The notes under the pieces are model-generated. The model worked only from the letters and a program-made list of their open reading frames with translations. It was not told the origin of the DNA and made no database searches. Position numbers and translations under genes: made by a program. A stretch of DNA of 58,896 nucleotides from Deltaproteobacteria bacterium. GTDB taxonomy: Bacteria; Desulfobacterota; Syntrophia; Syntrophales; UBA2210. The stretch covers positions 1 to 58,896 of the forward strand of contig JAFDAI010000003.1 in the NCBI GenBank assembly GCA_019313905.1, read 5' to 3'. Of the stretch, positions 19,701-30,426 are shown piece by piece. The number at the start of each line of letters is the position of its first letter. Within the stretch, counting starts at the first letter, position 1.

Positions 19701-20804
19701 TCAAGGTTGGAGAATAAACCTCCTCATACTCACATTCATCAGCAGACCCGCTCCCGTCATCAAGACAATCATCGAAGACCCTCCATAGCTGAAAAAAGGA
19801 AGCGGTATTCCCACAACAGGCAATATGCCGATAACCATGCCGATGTTTATAAGTATACCCCAGAAAACAAACATCGTTACTCCAAAAGCCATCAATGCCC
19901 CGGGGAAATCCCTGGAGTGTCGCACAATCTTCAAACCCCACAGGACCAACGCAAGAAATATAAACATCAGGACAAATACCCCTAAGAAACCCCATTCCTC
20001 GGCAAAAACGGAGAAGGCAAAGTCCGTCTGTTGTTCAGGCAGAAATCTCAGCTGCGTCTGGGTTCCTTTCAGAATCCCCTTCCCCCAGATGCCACCGGAA
20101 CCAATGGCAATTATGGATTGTATAATGTGGTAACCAGCTCCAAGAGGGTCCCGTTCAGGGTTTAGAAAGGTAAGTATCCTTTCTCTCTGATAATCCTTTA
20201 TAAGAAACCAGCACAGCGGGGTTAATATCACACCACCAGAGATAAAGCATACAAGAAATTTCCTGCCGATCCCAACGAAAATCGCCATGCAGAAAACCAG
20301 GATCACCAGAAACATGGCAGTGCCCAGATCCGGCTGCTTTACTATCAACAAGAAGGGTATCCCCAGAATTGTCAGCAGCGCCGCCAGATTATCAAAGTGA
20401 TGACCACTCTCCACATTATCGTTAAAGTATCTTGCCAGAACAATAACTATCGTCAGTTTCATCAATTCCGACGGTTGAAAGGAAAATCCCCACATGGTCA
20501 GCCATCTCTGTGAACCGTGTGTCATATTCCCGTAGAAAGAAACCAGCAAAAGAAGCAAAATGGAAACCGCGTAAATAAGATAGGCATGTCTTATGATAAT
20601 ATGATAGTCCACACTGAAGGCTATAACCATCATAATAAGTCCCAGCAAAACCCAGGACATCTGTTTTACATAGAGAAGCTCTCCACCCGTACACAGGTTA
20701 TACCCGGAGCTATAGAGATTTAAAATGCCTATTCCGCTTATTGAAAGTACCAGCCCCAGAAGTATCCAGTCAAAATGGGTAAGTAATCTGCGATCAATCT
20801 TCAC
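19701..20804 (-). CDS. rodA: Rod shape-determining peptidoglycan polymerase RodA
   Basis: SEDS-family glycosyltransferase, 367 residues with about ten membrane spans. Family features include the MTHGSQRWL region, KQPDLGTAMFLVILV and GGIWGKGILKGTQTQLRFLPEQQTDFAFSVFAEEWGFLG, and a C-terminal GIPLPFFSYGGSSMIVLM. It elongates glycan strands together with PBP2. Its ATG at 20804 overlaps the mrdA stop (ATGA). Confidence 0.96.
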   Translation of the reverse strand: MKIDRRLLTHFDWILLGLVLSISGIGILNLYSSGYNLCTGGELLYVKQMSWVLLGLIMMVIAFSVDYHIIIRHAYLIYAVSILLLLLVSFYGNMTHGSQRWLTMWGFSFQPSELMKLTIVIVLARYFNDNVESGHHFDNLAALLTILGIPFLLIVKQPDLGTAMFLVILVFCMAIFVGIGRKFLVCFISGGVILTPLCWFLIKDYQRERILTFLNPERDPLGAGYHIIQSIIAIGSGGIWGKGILKGTQTQLRFLPEQQTDFAFSVFAEEWGFLGVFVLMFIFLALVLWGLKIVRHSRDFPGALMAFGVTMFVFWGILINIGMVIGILPVVGIPLPFFSYGGSSMIVLMTGAGLLMNVSMRRFILQP

Positions 20805-22648
20805 ATCTTTTCCCTTTTCCGCTCAAGATTAAAATATCCGTCAACAATCCTGCGCGCAATGGGAGCAGCGACGGACCCGCCATGGCCCCCATGTTCCACA
20901 ATAACCAGAATCGCTATTGCGGGGTCTTTGTACGGTGCAAAACAGACAAACAGGGCATGATCCCTGAATTGATACTGTATATCATCTACATCAGCATCTG
21001 TATCTTCCCGCATACTTATGACCTGCGCGGTGCCGGTCTTACCGCAGACATCCCTTTCTTTTCTCTTCAAGGCCCAGCCTGTGCCGTGGGGTTCATTAAC
21101 CACCCCCCACAGTGCATATCTCAATATATCGATATTTTTCTTGCTAACAGGAACTATTCTCTCTTTTTCAGGAGGAAATTCCTCTACTATCTGTCCATCC
21201 GTCGTTTCAATCCTCTTTATAAGCCGCGGTTTATAGAGAATCCCGCCGTTGGCTATTGCGCAATACGCTCTAAGCAACTGCAGGGGTGTAACGAGGGTAA
21301 AACCCTGACCTATGGACAACGAGGTGGTTTCGCCTTTCTGCCAGGGTTCTCTGTATCTTCTCAGCTTCCACTCTTTTGTAGGAACCAGGCCTTTTTTTTC
21401 TCCAGGAAGAGATATGCCGGTTTTATACCCAAAACCAAACTTTCCGGCATACTCCGCCAGTTTATCAACACCAAGCATCTCCCCCAGATGGTAAAAATAG
21501 ACATCACATGATTCCACTATGGCGCGATGCAGATTCGCCATGCCATGACCTCTCTTTTTCCAGCACCTGAAAGTCCTGTCCCCCATTCGGTATGTCCCGT
21601 TACAGAATACTTCGGTATTTTCTGTTATTAAACCCTCCTCAAGAGCCGCGGCCGCGACAACCATTTTATAAGTGGAGCCGGGAGGGTATTGCCCCGAAAC
21701 AGCCCTGTTCTGTAAAGGGCAGAGAGGATCTGCCGTCAGTTTCTTCCACCTGTCCCCGGATATCCCGCGGCTAAACAGGTTCGGGTCAAAGGACGGCATG
21801 TTTACCATTGCCATAACGAAGCCGGTGCGCGGATCCATAACAATCGCCGTCCCCGCCTTTTCCTGAAAGACATTCCGGCAGATCTTCTGAAGATCTGCAT
21901 CTATATTGAGGACAACATTGTAACCGGAAACAGGTTTGATTCCCCCCAATACGTTCAGCCTTCTCCCGGCAACATCCACTTCCACCTGTTCCCCGCCGCT
22001 CTTACCCTTGAGATATCGATCCAGAGATTTCTCAATCCCGTACTTCCCTACTATGTCATTTGACCTGTAACCGGAGTAGATATCCCTCCCCAGCTCAGAA
22101 CTGCTTATATTCCCAACATAACCAAGGATGTGGGCCATCATCTCTCCATATATATATTCCCTTACAGGGACAACATCGACAACCACACCGGGCAGATCCA
22201 TAGAATTGGTTTCCACTACGGCCAGTTTATCTCTGTCTATATTCTTGCAGATTCTGACAGGGACAAAAGGCCTTCCGGACTTAAGAGAGGTTTTTTTGCA
22301 GGATATTGCGTCCTCGCCCAGATCGCAAAGATTTGTCAACTTATTCATAACAGCTTCTGTATCCTTTGCGGCCTCAGGAATTATGGATATATCAAAAGAG
22401 GATTGATTGTCCACCAGGATATTCCCGTGAGTGTCCATGATCAATCCCCTGAGGGGTTTTATTTCCTGGATGCGAACCCGGTTGTTCTCAGAACGCTTCC
22501 TTAAATCGTCTCCCCTGACAACCTGGAGGTACCATAACCTAGCAATCAGGAGAAAAAAGGCAAGAGATACCAGCCATATAATCACTTGAATTTTTTTCCT
22601 GAACTTTACAGGATCATAGTTGGTCAGGCGATTTTGCTTCCCAGACAT
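20801..22648 (-). CDS. mrdA: Penicillin-binding protein 2
   Basis: 615 residues, the cross-linking transpeptidase of the elongasome. One N-terminal membrane span (IIWLVSLAFFLLIARLWYLQ), a pedestal domain from KPLRGLIMDTHGN, then the catalytic domain with SxxK in PPGSTYKMV, the SCD triad in VESCDVYFYHLGE and CGKTGTAQV. The start at 22648 overlaps the end of mreD by 35 bases and has GAGG ten bases upstream. Operon neighbours are mreD and rodA. Confidence 0.96.
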   Translation of the reverse strand: MSGKQNRLTNYDPVKFRKKIQVIIWLVSLAFFLLIARLWYLQVVRGDDLRKRSENNRVRIQEIKPLRGLIMDTHGNILVDNQSSFDISIIPEAAKDTEAVMNKLTNLCDLGEDAISCKKTSLKSGRPFVPVRICKNIDRDKLAVVETNSMDLPGVVVDVVPVREYIYGEMMAHILGYVGNISSSELGRDIYSGYRSNDIVGKYGIEKSLDRYLKGKSGGEQVEVDVAGRRLNVLGGIKPVSGYNVVLNIDADLQKICRNVFQEKAGTAIVMDPRTGFVMAMVNMPSFDPNLFSRGISGDRWKKLTADPLCPLQNRAVSGQYPPGSTYKMVVAAAALEEGLITENTEVFCNGTYRMGDRTFRCWKKRGHGMANLHRAIVESCDVYFYHLGEMLGVDKLAEYAGKFGFGYKTGISLPGEKKGLVPTKEWKLRRYREPWQKGETTSLSIGQGFTLVTPLQLLRAYCAIANGGILYKPRLIKRIETTDGQIVEEFPPEKERIVPVSKKNIDILRYALWGVVNEPHGTGWALKRKERDVCGKTGTAQVISMREDTDADVDDIQYQFRDHALFVCFAPYKDPAIAILVIVEHGGHGGSVAAPIARRIVDGYFNLERKREKM

Positions 22649-23126
22649 TCAATAAAACCTCAAGACGATGAAACAGGACAAAGAAGGCAGGCGCGAATAC
22701 GCCGGCAGCTACGGCCTGGAGGAGCGAAATATTTAATATATCATAAAACACATTAATACCGTACAAACCCCTGTACATCAAAATTATCAGGGCTTTCTCA
22801 AAGAGAACACATACAAATATAAAGCCCATGGTAAAAACCATTTCCCTAGCATATATCTTAAGTGAAGCCACTTTAGAAATCAAAAATATCAGCACATAAC
22901 TGAGTACAAAGAAACCCGGCACAACACCTGTAATACAATCCAGTAAAAAACCGACGACAAAGGACAATGCGATACCCCTTATGATACTAAGGTAAAAACC
23001 CGCATATACAACCAATATCAATGATATCTCCAATCCCGTCTTCCCGAAAGAAAGTATGTCAAAAACGGTTACCTGAATCGCCAGTAAGAACAGTGAGAAA
23101 ACCGGTAACAGGAGATAATATATCAT
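22614..23126 (-). CDS. mreD: Rod shape-determining protein MreD
   Basis: 170 residues, about five membrane spans, with the MreD pattern of FGKTGLEISLILVVYAGFYLSIIRG and GFLLDCITGVVPGFF. It belongs to the elongasome. Its ATG overlaps the mreC stop (ATGA) and its tail overlaps mrdA. Confidence 0.9.
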   Translation of the reverse strand: MIYYLLLPVFSLFLLAIQVTVFDILSFGKTGLEISLILVVYAGFYLSIIRGIALSFVVGFLLDCITGVVPGFFVLSYVLIFLISKVASLKIYAREMVFTMGFIFVCVLFEKALIILMYRGLYGINVFYDILNISLLQAVAAGVFAPAFFVLFHRLEVLLNVWEAKSPDQL

Positions 23127-23950
23127 CCATTATCCTCCTTTCCTCTTAATATAACCAGCACCTCTTCCAGTCTGGTAATATCGGTCGCGGGATGTACCAT
23201 GATTTTCTGGAATAAACCGGCTTCTCCCTTTTCCACTACGGCAACCTTTCCGATAAGTAACCCCCGGGGGAATACCCCGGCAAGACCTGAAGACACTACT
23301 ACATCTCCGGTTTTCACGTCTTCGGATCTCTGAACGTATCTCAGCTCACACCCGGAACTGCCACAACCCCGGAGCACACCCTGACATCTGTTTCTCTGGA
23401 CAAGGACGTCGATATTGCTGTTATAATCCACAAGGAGAAGTACCTTGGATGCGTTCCGCGAAGTTTCCATTATTCTGCCAGCCACGCCCCCCGTACCCAT
23501 TACCGGAAACCCTGTTTTTATTCCGTCAGCAGTTCCCTTATTGATCAATACCGTTTTGAATACGGAGGACCTGTTTCTTCCCACAACTCTGGCGGCAATT
23601 GTTGGAAACTTGAAATCATTCTTCATGTTCATGAGTTCCATAAGCCTTGCACAGTCAAGGGACATTTCACGATAATCACTTACATCTCTCACCAGAGACA
23701 CAATTTCTGTCTCCAACTCCCTGTTTTTTCTTTCCAGTCCAACCAGCAGGACATACCTTTCCCATGCCCCGGCAACGGAACTGAAAACCGAATCAACTGC
23801 GCATTCCAGAGGAACCACCGCCTCCAGCACAACCTTTCTGAGGAAATTCATTCTTTCAGGTGATTTAAAATTCAGAGAAAAGATTATAAGAGAAACAATC
23901 ACAAAGACAGCTACTGCAGTAACAGTGTAGTATTTCTTGGGAGATGCCAT
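23123..23950 (-). CDS. mreC: Rod shape-determining protein MreC
   Basis: 275 residues. One N-terminal membrane anchor (VTAVAVFVIVSLIIFSLNF), a coiled-coil stretch (LVGLERKNRELETEIVSLVRD) and the periplasmic beta-barrel domain with VVGRNRSSVFKTVLINKGTADGIKTGFPVMG and GDVVVSSGLAGVFPRGLLIGKV. It links MreB to PBP2. A 339-base gap containing a repeat separates it from mreB. Confidence 0.94.
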   Translation of the reverse strand: MASPKKYYTVTAVAVFVIVSLIIFSLNFKSPERMNFLRKVVLEAVVPLECAVDSVFSSVAGAWERYVLLVGLERKNRELETEIVSLVRDVSDYREMSLDCARLMELMNMKNDFKFPTIAARVVGRNRSSVFKTVLINKGTADGIKTGFPVMGTGGVAGRIMETSRNASKVLLLVDYNSNIDVLVQRNRCQGVLRGCGSSGCELRYVQRSEDVKTGDVVVSSGLAGVFPRGLLIGKVAVVEKGEAGLFQKIMVHPATDITRLEEVLVILRGKEDNG

Positions 23951-23995
23951 TTCTTACCCTAACCCGAACAAGCCGGAACCAAACAGGATATATCT

Positions 23996-24126
23996 GTAAC
24001 CGTTCACGGTTTACAGTTATCGGTTCACAGTTGGAAAAACAGAGAATTGAAATCAATATCCAAAATGCTTCAATCGTTGCATAGTTCACTGAAAAAAACT
24101 GTGAACTGTGAACCATGAACGGTTAC
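23996..24126. repeat. Inverted repeat gtaaccgttca...tgaacggttac
   Basis: A 131-bp palindromic segment between mreB and mreC. The left arm gtaaccgttcacggtttaca and the right arm tgaaccatgaacggttac are imperfect complements. Part of the right arm and its outer flank (24104-24152) recur inverted at 25409-25457. The rest of the 23951-24289 gap shows no gene. Confidence 0.75.
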
Positions 24127-24289
24127 ACAAGAACTTTACAACTAAAGGACTAATTCCTTTCCTGTTCTTGCAATTTGCAGACTTTCGTGATCGGGTTTTT
24201 GTTTTTGGTTCTTTGCCTCTGCGACGGCACCCGCAATAGAAGGCAAGGATTCCTTGGGAAAAACATTGTAATCCGGGGGTTGTTGGTGG

Positions 24290-25366
<1,077 letters not shown>

Positions 25367-25408
25367 CTATACAGTATTTTAATAACCTAATCAATTAAAA
25401 ATAACCGA

Positions 25409-25457
25409 TAGTCCCTTAATTGTAAAGTTCTTACGTAACCGTTCATGATTCATGGTT
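25409..25457 (+). repeat. Partner copy of the repeat flanking mreB
   Basis: 49 bases (tagtcccttaattgtaaag onward to ttcatgattcatggtt) match the reverse complement of 24104-24152 at roughly 41 of 49 positions by eye. Together they form inverted repeats on both sides of mreB. It lies in the divergent mreB/ppiD spacer (25328-25589). Confidence 0.7.
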
Positions 25458-25589
25458 AGAAAACAACCAACAGTGGAGATCCTCCTGTTATTCTCCAGAA
25501 AATCATTGCATTTTGGGAATTACTATACTACTAATGCCACTCATTAAAATTGATGTACTCGTAAAAATTGAAAGGTGAAAAGTTAAGAT

Positions 25590-27188
25590 ATGCTTCAGTT
25601 AATGCGAAAACATGCCAGAAACTGGCTCATGAAAGTTATACTTGGTATCATTATCCTCGTCTTTGTCTTCTACTTCGGGTCCATGCGGGGAAGACAGATA
25701 ACTGAAACCATCGCGGAGATCGACGGATCGCTGATAGCCCACGCAGAGTTCCAGAGAGAGTATCAGAACCTGCTGGACTTCTACCGCCAGCAATATGACA
25801 ACAACCTTACCGATGATCTGCTGAAGAAATTGAATCTGAAACAACAGGCATTCGACAGACTTATAAATCAGGCGGTAATCCTGTCAAAGGCCGATGAGTT
25901 GAAACTGGATGTAAGTGACGATGAACTGAAGGCATCCATTCTTTCCTATCCGGCCTTCCAGAGAAATGGTATTTTTGACAATAACCTGTACCAGCGAGTC
26001 CTTCGGTATCAGAGGCTGACACCCGAGGATTTTGAGGCCATTCAGGGACGGATGTTAAAAATAGAAAAGCTGGAGAGGCTTATCAAGGAATCGGCAAAGG
26101 TATCCGATAAAGAAGTTCGCGACATCTACAATACCCGGAACAGAAAGATCAATGTGAATTTCATAGCGATAGCCACAGATAACATCAAGGTCAAGACAGG
26201 GCCTTCCGAAGAAAATCTTGAAAGATACCTCGAAGAACATGGCGAAGAATTCCGGATGCCCCAGAGGGCAAAGATCGAATATATTATCTTCAAGGGAAAA
26301 TCTTTTGCCGAGATTGCGGATATATCGGACGAAGAGATAGAAGAATATTACGACTATCATGAAAGCGAGTTTGAAGACAATGGAAAGATAAAACCCCTGC
26401 CGGAGGTAAGAGACAAGATTGTCTCCAGATTAAGATCGATAAAGGGTATGGACACAGCATTTAAAGCGGCGACAAAGGCACACGGTACAATCTACCAGGA
26501 GGAAAACTTCGAAGAGTACGCCGGAAAACATGGGTTCGAGATAAAAACCTCGGAATTCTTCCGGGACATCCCCCTCACCGGTCAACTAGCCGGCCTTCAT
26601 GACCTGAGCGAATATGTATTCGGGCTGGAAGGGGGCGACCTGGGACATGTCTTCTCCAACAGCAGCGGGCACTATGTGTTCAAACTTGTATCACTGAACC
26701 CTTCCTATATACCCCGGCTCGGAGAAATCGCGGGAAAGGTCAAGGAAAGCTATGCAAAAAGTGAATCCATAAAGTTATGCAGAGAGAAGGCCGAAAACAT
26801 ACTTGACCGTCTAAAAACCGAAACAGATATGGCAAAACTCTCCAAGGCCGAAGGCTTGAAATTGTCGGAAACCGGACTGTTTCTACCGGGCCCCAACATA
26901 CCGAAAATCGGATACTCCCCGGACCTGAGAGAAGCCCTCCTCAAGATATCCGCAAAGAGACCTTTGCCGGATAATGTATTTTTCGTCAACGGAAATTACG
27001 TTGTAGTAAAATTTAAAGAAGAGGGCAAGTTAGGCGAAAAAGAATGGGAGGCAAAGAAAGATCTCCTGAAAAATTATCTCCTGAGGCTGAAGGAAGAGCA
27101 ATACTTTCTGTCATGGCTGGAGGGCACCAAGAAAAACATGGCCGACAAGAAACGCTTGAAGATACTCAAGAGAGTGGAAGATCTTTAA
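25590..27188 (+). CDS. PpiD/SurA-like periplasmic chaperone, membrane anchored
   Basis: 532 residues. The N-terminal signal anchor (NWLMKVILGIIILVFVFYFGS) is followed by a SurA_N-type chaperone domain with IAEIDGSLIAHAEFQREYQNL and FDRLINQAVILSKADEL. PpiD proteins normally place a parvulin domain after the YYDxHxxEF element. Here YYDYHESEF runs almost directly into PLPEVRDKIVSRLR, so the central isomerase domain appears to be absent. The C-terminal PpiC-like segment (GDLGHVFSNSSGHYVFKLV) lacks a clear active-site set. It probably helps outer-membrane or secreted proteins fold. The ATG at 25590 has a weak site; 25602 is an alternative. Confidence 0.8.
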   Translation: MLQLMRKHARNWLMKVILGIIILVFVFYFGSMRGRQITETIAEIDGSLIAHAEFQREYQNLLDFYRQQYDNNLTDDLLKKLNLKQQAFDRLINQAVILSKADELKLDVSDDELKASILSYPAFQRNGIFDNNLYQRVLRYQRLTPEDFEAIQGRMLKIEKLERLIKESAKVSDKEVRDIYNTRNRKINVNFIAIATDNIKVKTGPSEENLERYLEEHGEEFRMPQRAKIEYIIFKGKSFAEIADISDEEIEEYYDYHESEFEDNGKIKPLPEVRDKIVSRLRSIKGMDTAFKAATKAHGTIYQEENFEEYAGKHGFEIKTSEFFRDIPLTGQLAGLHDLSEYVFGLEGGDLGHVFSNSSGHYVFKLVSLNPSYIPRLGEIAGKVKESYAKSESIKLCREKAENILDRLKTETDMAKLSKAEGLKLSETGLFLPGPNIPKIGYSPDLREALLKISAKRPLPDNVFFVNGNYVVVKFKEEGKLGEKEWEAKKDLLKNYLLRLKEEQYFLSWLEGTKKNMADKKRLKILKRVEDL

Positions 27189-27335
27189 AAATTCACCCTG
27201 TTCTTTCGCGTATTTTGCCGCACAGCTTTCCCCTTGGACAATCTCCTGGGTTGTTTATCACCCGATATACGGAAAGCTCGAGGAATGTTTCCTCAGAATG
27301 GATTTCTCAGGGCCTTGTCTTAGAGGGGAGCAGGT

Positions 27336-28454
27336 ATGAACGTCCTTGGATCGAATGAACTGTTAGAAAATGTAATCAACAAGAATCTCTGCACGGGATG
27401 CGGAGCATGCATTGATCTGTGCCCCTATTTTAAATCCTACAGGGGAAAAACGGCTATGCTGTTTCCCTGCACACTTCCACAGGGAAGATGCTTCGCCTAT
27501 TGCCCCCGCCTCGAAGTTGATTTAGATTATCTGTCCGGAAAATACTTTGAAAAACCATATAACAGCGATCCCCTGGGATTTTACAAATCGATTGTGACAT
27601 CCAGGGCCAGCGAAAAATTTACCGGAAACAGCTTCCAGGCCGGGGGAACGGTATCAGCAATAATGTACTTTGCCCTGGAAAGAGGTTATATCGACGGGGC
27701 GGTACTCACCGGTCAGGAAGGTATCCTTCCAACGCCGCGCATCGTAATGAACCCGGAGGATGTGCTGTCATGTGGTTCCTCCAAGTACACCGCTACCCCC
27801 ACACTCTCCGCTGTAAACAGGGCAATAAAAGAAGGGTTGAACCACATAGGCGTTGTGTCAACCCCGTGCCAGACACTGTCAACGGCCATCATGAGAACAA
27901 ACCCCCTGGAAGATAAGGATTTCACTGATCCCATCGGCCTGGTTGCAGGCATCTTCTGCACATGGGCTCTTGATTTCAGGGTCTTTGAACCATTTATAGC
28001 ATCACGCGTGGATATAGATACCATAATAAAAACAGATATTCCGCCGCCGCCCGCTGAAGTTATGGAGGTATATACAAGCGATGGGAGCAAGCTGCAGATC
28101 CCGCTGGAAGAGATAAGAAATCTGGTCCCCGACGCCTGCTCCTACTGCATGGATATGACCTCGGAGTTTTCTGACATATCGGTTGGCGTACTGGAGCGAG
28201 ATCCCGGAAGAAACACCCTTATAATAAGAACCGAAAGGGGGAAAATGATCGTTGATGAGGCCGTGAGAGAAGGATATCTGATCGTTGACGACATGCCGGA
28301 GATAAATCTCGAACACCTGAAATGGGCTGCCGGCAACAAAAAGAAGAAGGCGTTGCTCAAGGCGCATAAAGAGGGCATGGTGAACAACCCTGGGAAGGAT
28401 AAGATATCATATATCAGGCTGAATAACGAAACCCTCGAAGAGATTATTGCCTGA
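27336..28454 (+). CDS. FrhB/FdhB-family iron-sulfur flavoprotein
   Basis: 372 residues. An N-terminal ferredoxin-like part has CTGCGACIDLCP and a second Cys group (GRCFAYCPR). The body has the F420-hydrogenase beta-subunit pattern, with the GNSFQAGGTVSAIMYFALERGYIDGAVL, SSKYTATPTLS and VVSTPCQTLS segments, and a later DACSYCMDMTSEFSDISVG Cys pair. Members pass electrons between a flavin-bound hydride carrier and ferredoxin-type centres. GGGGAGCAGGT precedes the ATG. Sixteen bases separate it from iorA, so it is probably a partner of IorAB. Confidence 0.85.
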   Translation: MNVLGSNELLENVINKNLCTGCGACIDLCPYFKSYRGKTAMLFPCTLPQGRCFAYCPRLEVDLDYLSGKYFEKPYNSDPLGFYKSIVTSRASEKFTGNSFQAGGTVSAIMYFALERGYIDGAVLTGQEGILPTPRIVMNPEDVLSCGSSKYTATPTLSAVNRAIKEGLNHIGVVSTPCQTLSTAIMRTNPLEDKDFTDPIGLVAGIFCTWALDFRVFEPFIASRVDIDTIIKTDIPPPPAEVMEVYTSDGSKLQIPLEEIRNLVPDACSYCMDMTSEFSDISVGVLERDPGRNTLIIRTERGKMIVDEAVREGYLIVDDMPEINLEHLKWAAGNKKKKALLKAHKEGMVNNPGKDKISYIRLNNETLEEIIA

Positions 28455-28470
28455 GCACAGGGAGAATATT

Positions 28471-30426
28471 ATGTCGTACCTGACCGACAATCAAAATAAC
28501 GATTATCTGCTTATGGGTAATGAGGCGATCGCGCGGGGCGCCCTGGAAGGGGGCGTTAATGTCGCGTCGGGATACCCCGGGACCCCTTCGTCGGAGATTA
28601 TAGAGACCCTTTCCAGCGTGGCGAAGGAGCGTAACCTGTATGTGGAATGGTCAATAAACGAGAAGGTTGCCCTGGAAGTGGCCGCATCGGCATCCTTTGC
28701 CGGACTTCGCACGATGTGTGTAATGAAACAGAACGGCGTAAATGTGGCGTCTGACTTTCTGCTCCACCTGGCAAGTTCCGGCACACGAGGAGGGATGGTT
28801 CTCGTTGCGTGTGATGATCCGGGAGCTCTTTCCAGTGTAAATGAAGGCGAATCCAGACCATTCGCGCGACTTGTAGAGATACCTCTCCTTGAACCGGGAG
28901 ATTTTCAGGAAGCAAAAGATATAACAAAATGGGCGTTTGATCTCTCCGAAGAGATCAGGAACATCGTAATGATACGCAGCGTCACCAGGATGTCACATGC
29001 CAGCGGAAATGTACGATACGAGCAACTCCCGGATACCAATGCAAAAGCAGATTTCAGATTTGACGGCCCACTTTCCGATCCCGAAACCGGACCCGTAGTC
29101 AGTATGATCGTGGGAGCCTCCGAGCTCCAGCATGGCCCGCAGCAGGAGAAGATAAAAAAGGCGGCAGAAATATTTGAGGATTGTCCATTCAATACGTATG
29201 AAGGACCTGAAAAACCTGAATTGCTGATCATCACCAGCAGCGCGTGCACCCTGTACAGCAGAGAAGCCATAAGCCTCTTAAACGTGAAGGACAGGGTTGG
29301 AATCCTGAAACTGGCGACAACCTGGCCTCTTCCGCCAAGACTTATCAAAAAATATCTGTCCGTCACAGACAGGATTCTCGTGGTGGAGGAAGTTCTCCCC
29401 ATACTTGAAGAAAATATAAAGATTCTGGCCGCGGAGATGGCACACGAGATAGGTCCCAAGACATTCTACGGAAAGAATGCGGGCAATATTCCATCGGTGG
29501 GAGAATTAAATCCGGATATTGTGGTATCGGCCCTCTCTACCATACTTGATGTCCGGGATGAAGGCGTATCGGAATCGTTCGCGAAAGAGGCCGCGGCGCT
29601 TATCAAAACCGGGGCTCCGGTCCGAGGGTTGACCATGTGTCCCGGCTGTCCGCACAGGGCATCGTTATGGTCTATACATAACGCGTTGGAGATGGACGGA
29701 AGAAAAGGGTTTGTCTGCGGAGATATAGGCTGCTATGTAGCAGGGCTCTGGCCTGGAGGTTTTAACACGGTAAAAACATTACATTCAATGGGCTCCGGGA
29801 GCGGTATTGCCGGCGGCTTCGGGAAACTCAGACAATTTGGTATGGACCAGCCGGTATTGTCCATATGCGGCGATTCCACATTCTTTCACGCGGCGATGCC
29901 GGCCCTTGCCAATGCGATACATCATAAATCACCCTTTACCATGATTATATTGGATAACCGCGGCGCGGCAATGACCGGATTCCAACCTCACCCCGGGACA
30001 CCGGTAAACGCCATGGGAGAGGATGTGCCGTCGCTGGATATAGCGGAGATATGCAGGGCAATGGGAGCAACGGTGGAAATAAGGAACCCGTTCGATATCG
30101 AAGAGACTCAGCAAACTCTTCATCATCTGATAGAGCATCAGGAGGGAACAAAGGTACTGATACTGGACCAGGCATGCGCTCTCAGCCCCGAACGAAAAGA
30201 CAATCCGAAATACAGGATGAAGGTCGATGAAGAGATCTGCATCGGCGGGAATTGCGGATGTAACCGCCTCTGTACACGCATATTCGGCTGTCCGGGACTT
30301 TTATGGGACGAAGAAAAGGGCGTAAGCAAAATCAATGACATCATGTGTACAGGTTGCGGCGTCTGTGCCGACATCTGCCCCGCAGGGGCCATAAAAAGAG
30401 AAGAGGTGGCAGAGTATGTCGGATAA
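28471..30426 (+). CDS. iorA: Indolepyruvate ferredoxin oxidoreductase alpha subunit
   Basis: 651 residues. Oxidatively decarboxylates aryl-pyruvates to aryl-acetyl-CoA using thiamine diphosphate and ferredoxin, or runs as an arylpyruvate-forming enzyme in reverse. Features in order: the pyrimidine-binding domain (NEAIARGALEGGVNVASGYPGTPSSE), the thiamine-binding domain (GDIGCYVAGLWPGG, CGDSTFFHAAMPAL, ILDNRGAAMTGFQPHPG) and two C-terminal 4Fe-4S groups (CIGGNCGCNRLCTRIFGCP and CTGCGVCADICP). The ATG at 28471 has GGGAG upstream. A TTG start 24 bases earlier is less likely. Confidence 0.95.
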   Translation: MSYLTDNQNNDYLLMGNEAIARGALEGGVNVASGYPGTPSSEIIETLSSVAKERNLYVEWSINEKVALEVAASASFAGLRTMCVMKQNGVNVASDFLLHLASSGTRGGMVLVACDDPGALSSVNEGESRPFARLVEIPLLEPGDFQEAKDITKWAFDLSEEIRNIVMIRSVTRMSHASGNVRYEQLPDTNAKADFRFDGPLSDPETGPVVSMIVGASELQHGPQQEKIKKAAEIFEDCPFNTYEGPEKPELLIITSSACTLYSREAISLLNVKDRVGILKLATTWPLPPRLIKKYLSVTDRILVVEEVLPILEENIKILAAEMAHEIGPKTFYGKNAGNIPSVGELNPDIVVSALSTILDVRDEGVSESFAKEAAALIKTGAPVRGLTMCPGCPHRASLWSIHNALEMDGRKGFVCGDIGCYVAGLWPGGFNTVKTLHSMGSGSGIAGGFGKLRQFGMDQPVLSICGDSTFFHAAMPALANAIHHKSPFTMIILDNRGAAMTGFQPHPGTPVNAMGEDVPSLDIAEICRAMGATVEIRNPFDIEETQQTLHHLIEHQEGTKVLILDQACALSPERKDNPKYRMKVDEEICIGGNCGCNRLCTRIFGCPGLLWDEEKGVSKINDIMCTGCGVCADICPAGAIKREEVAEYVG

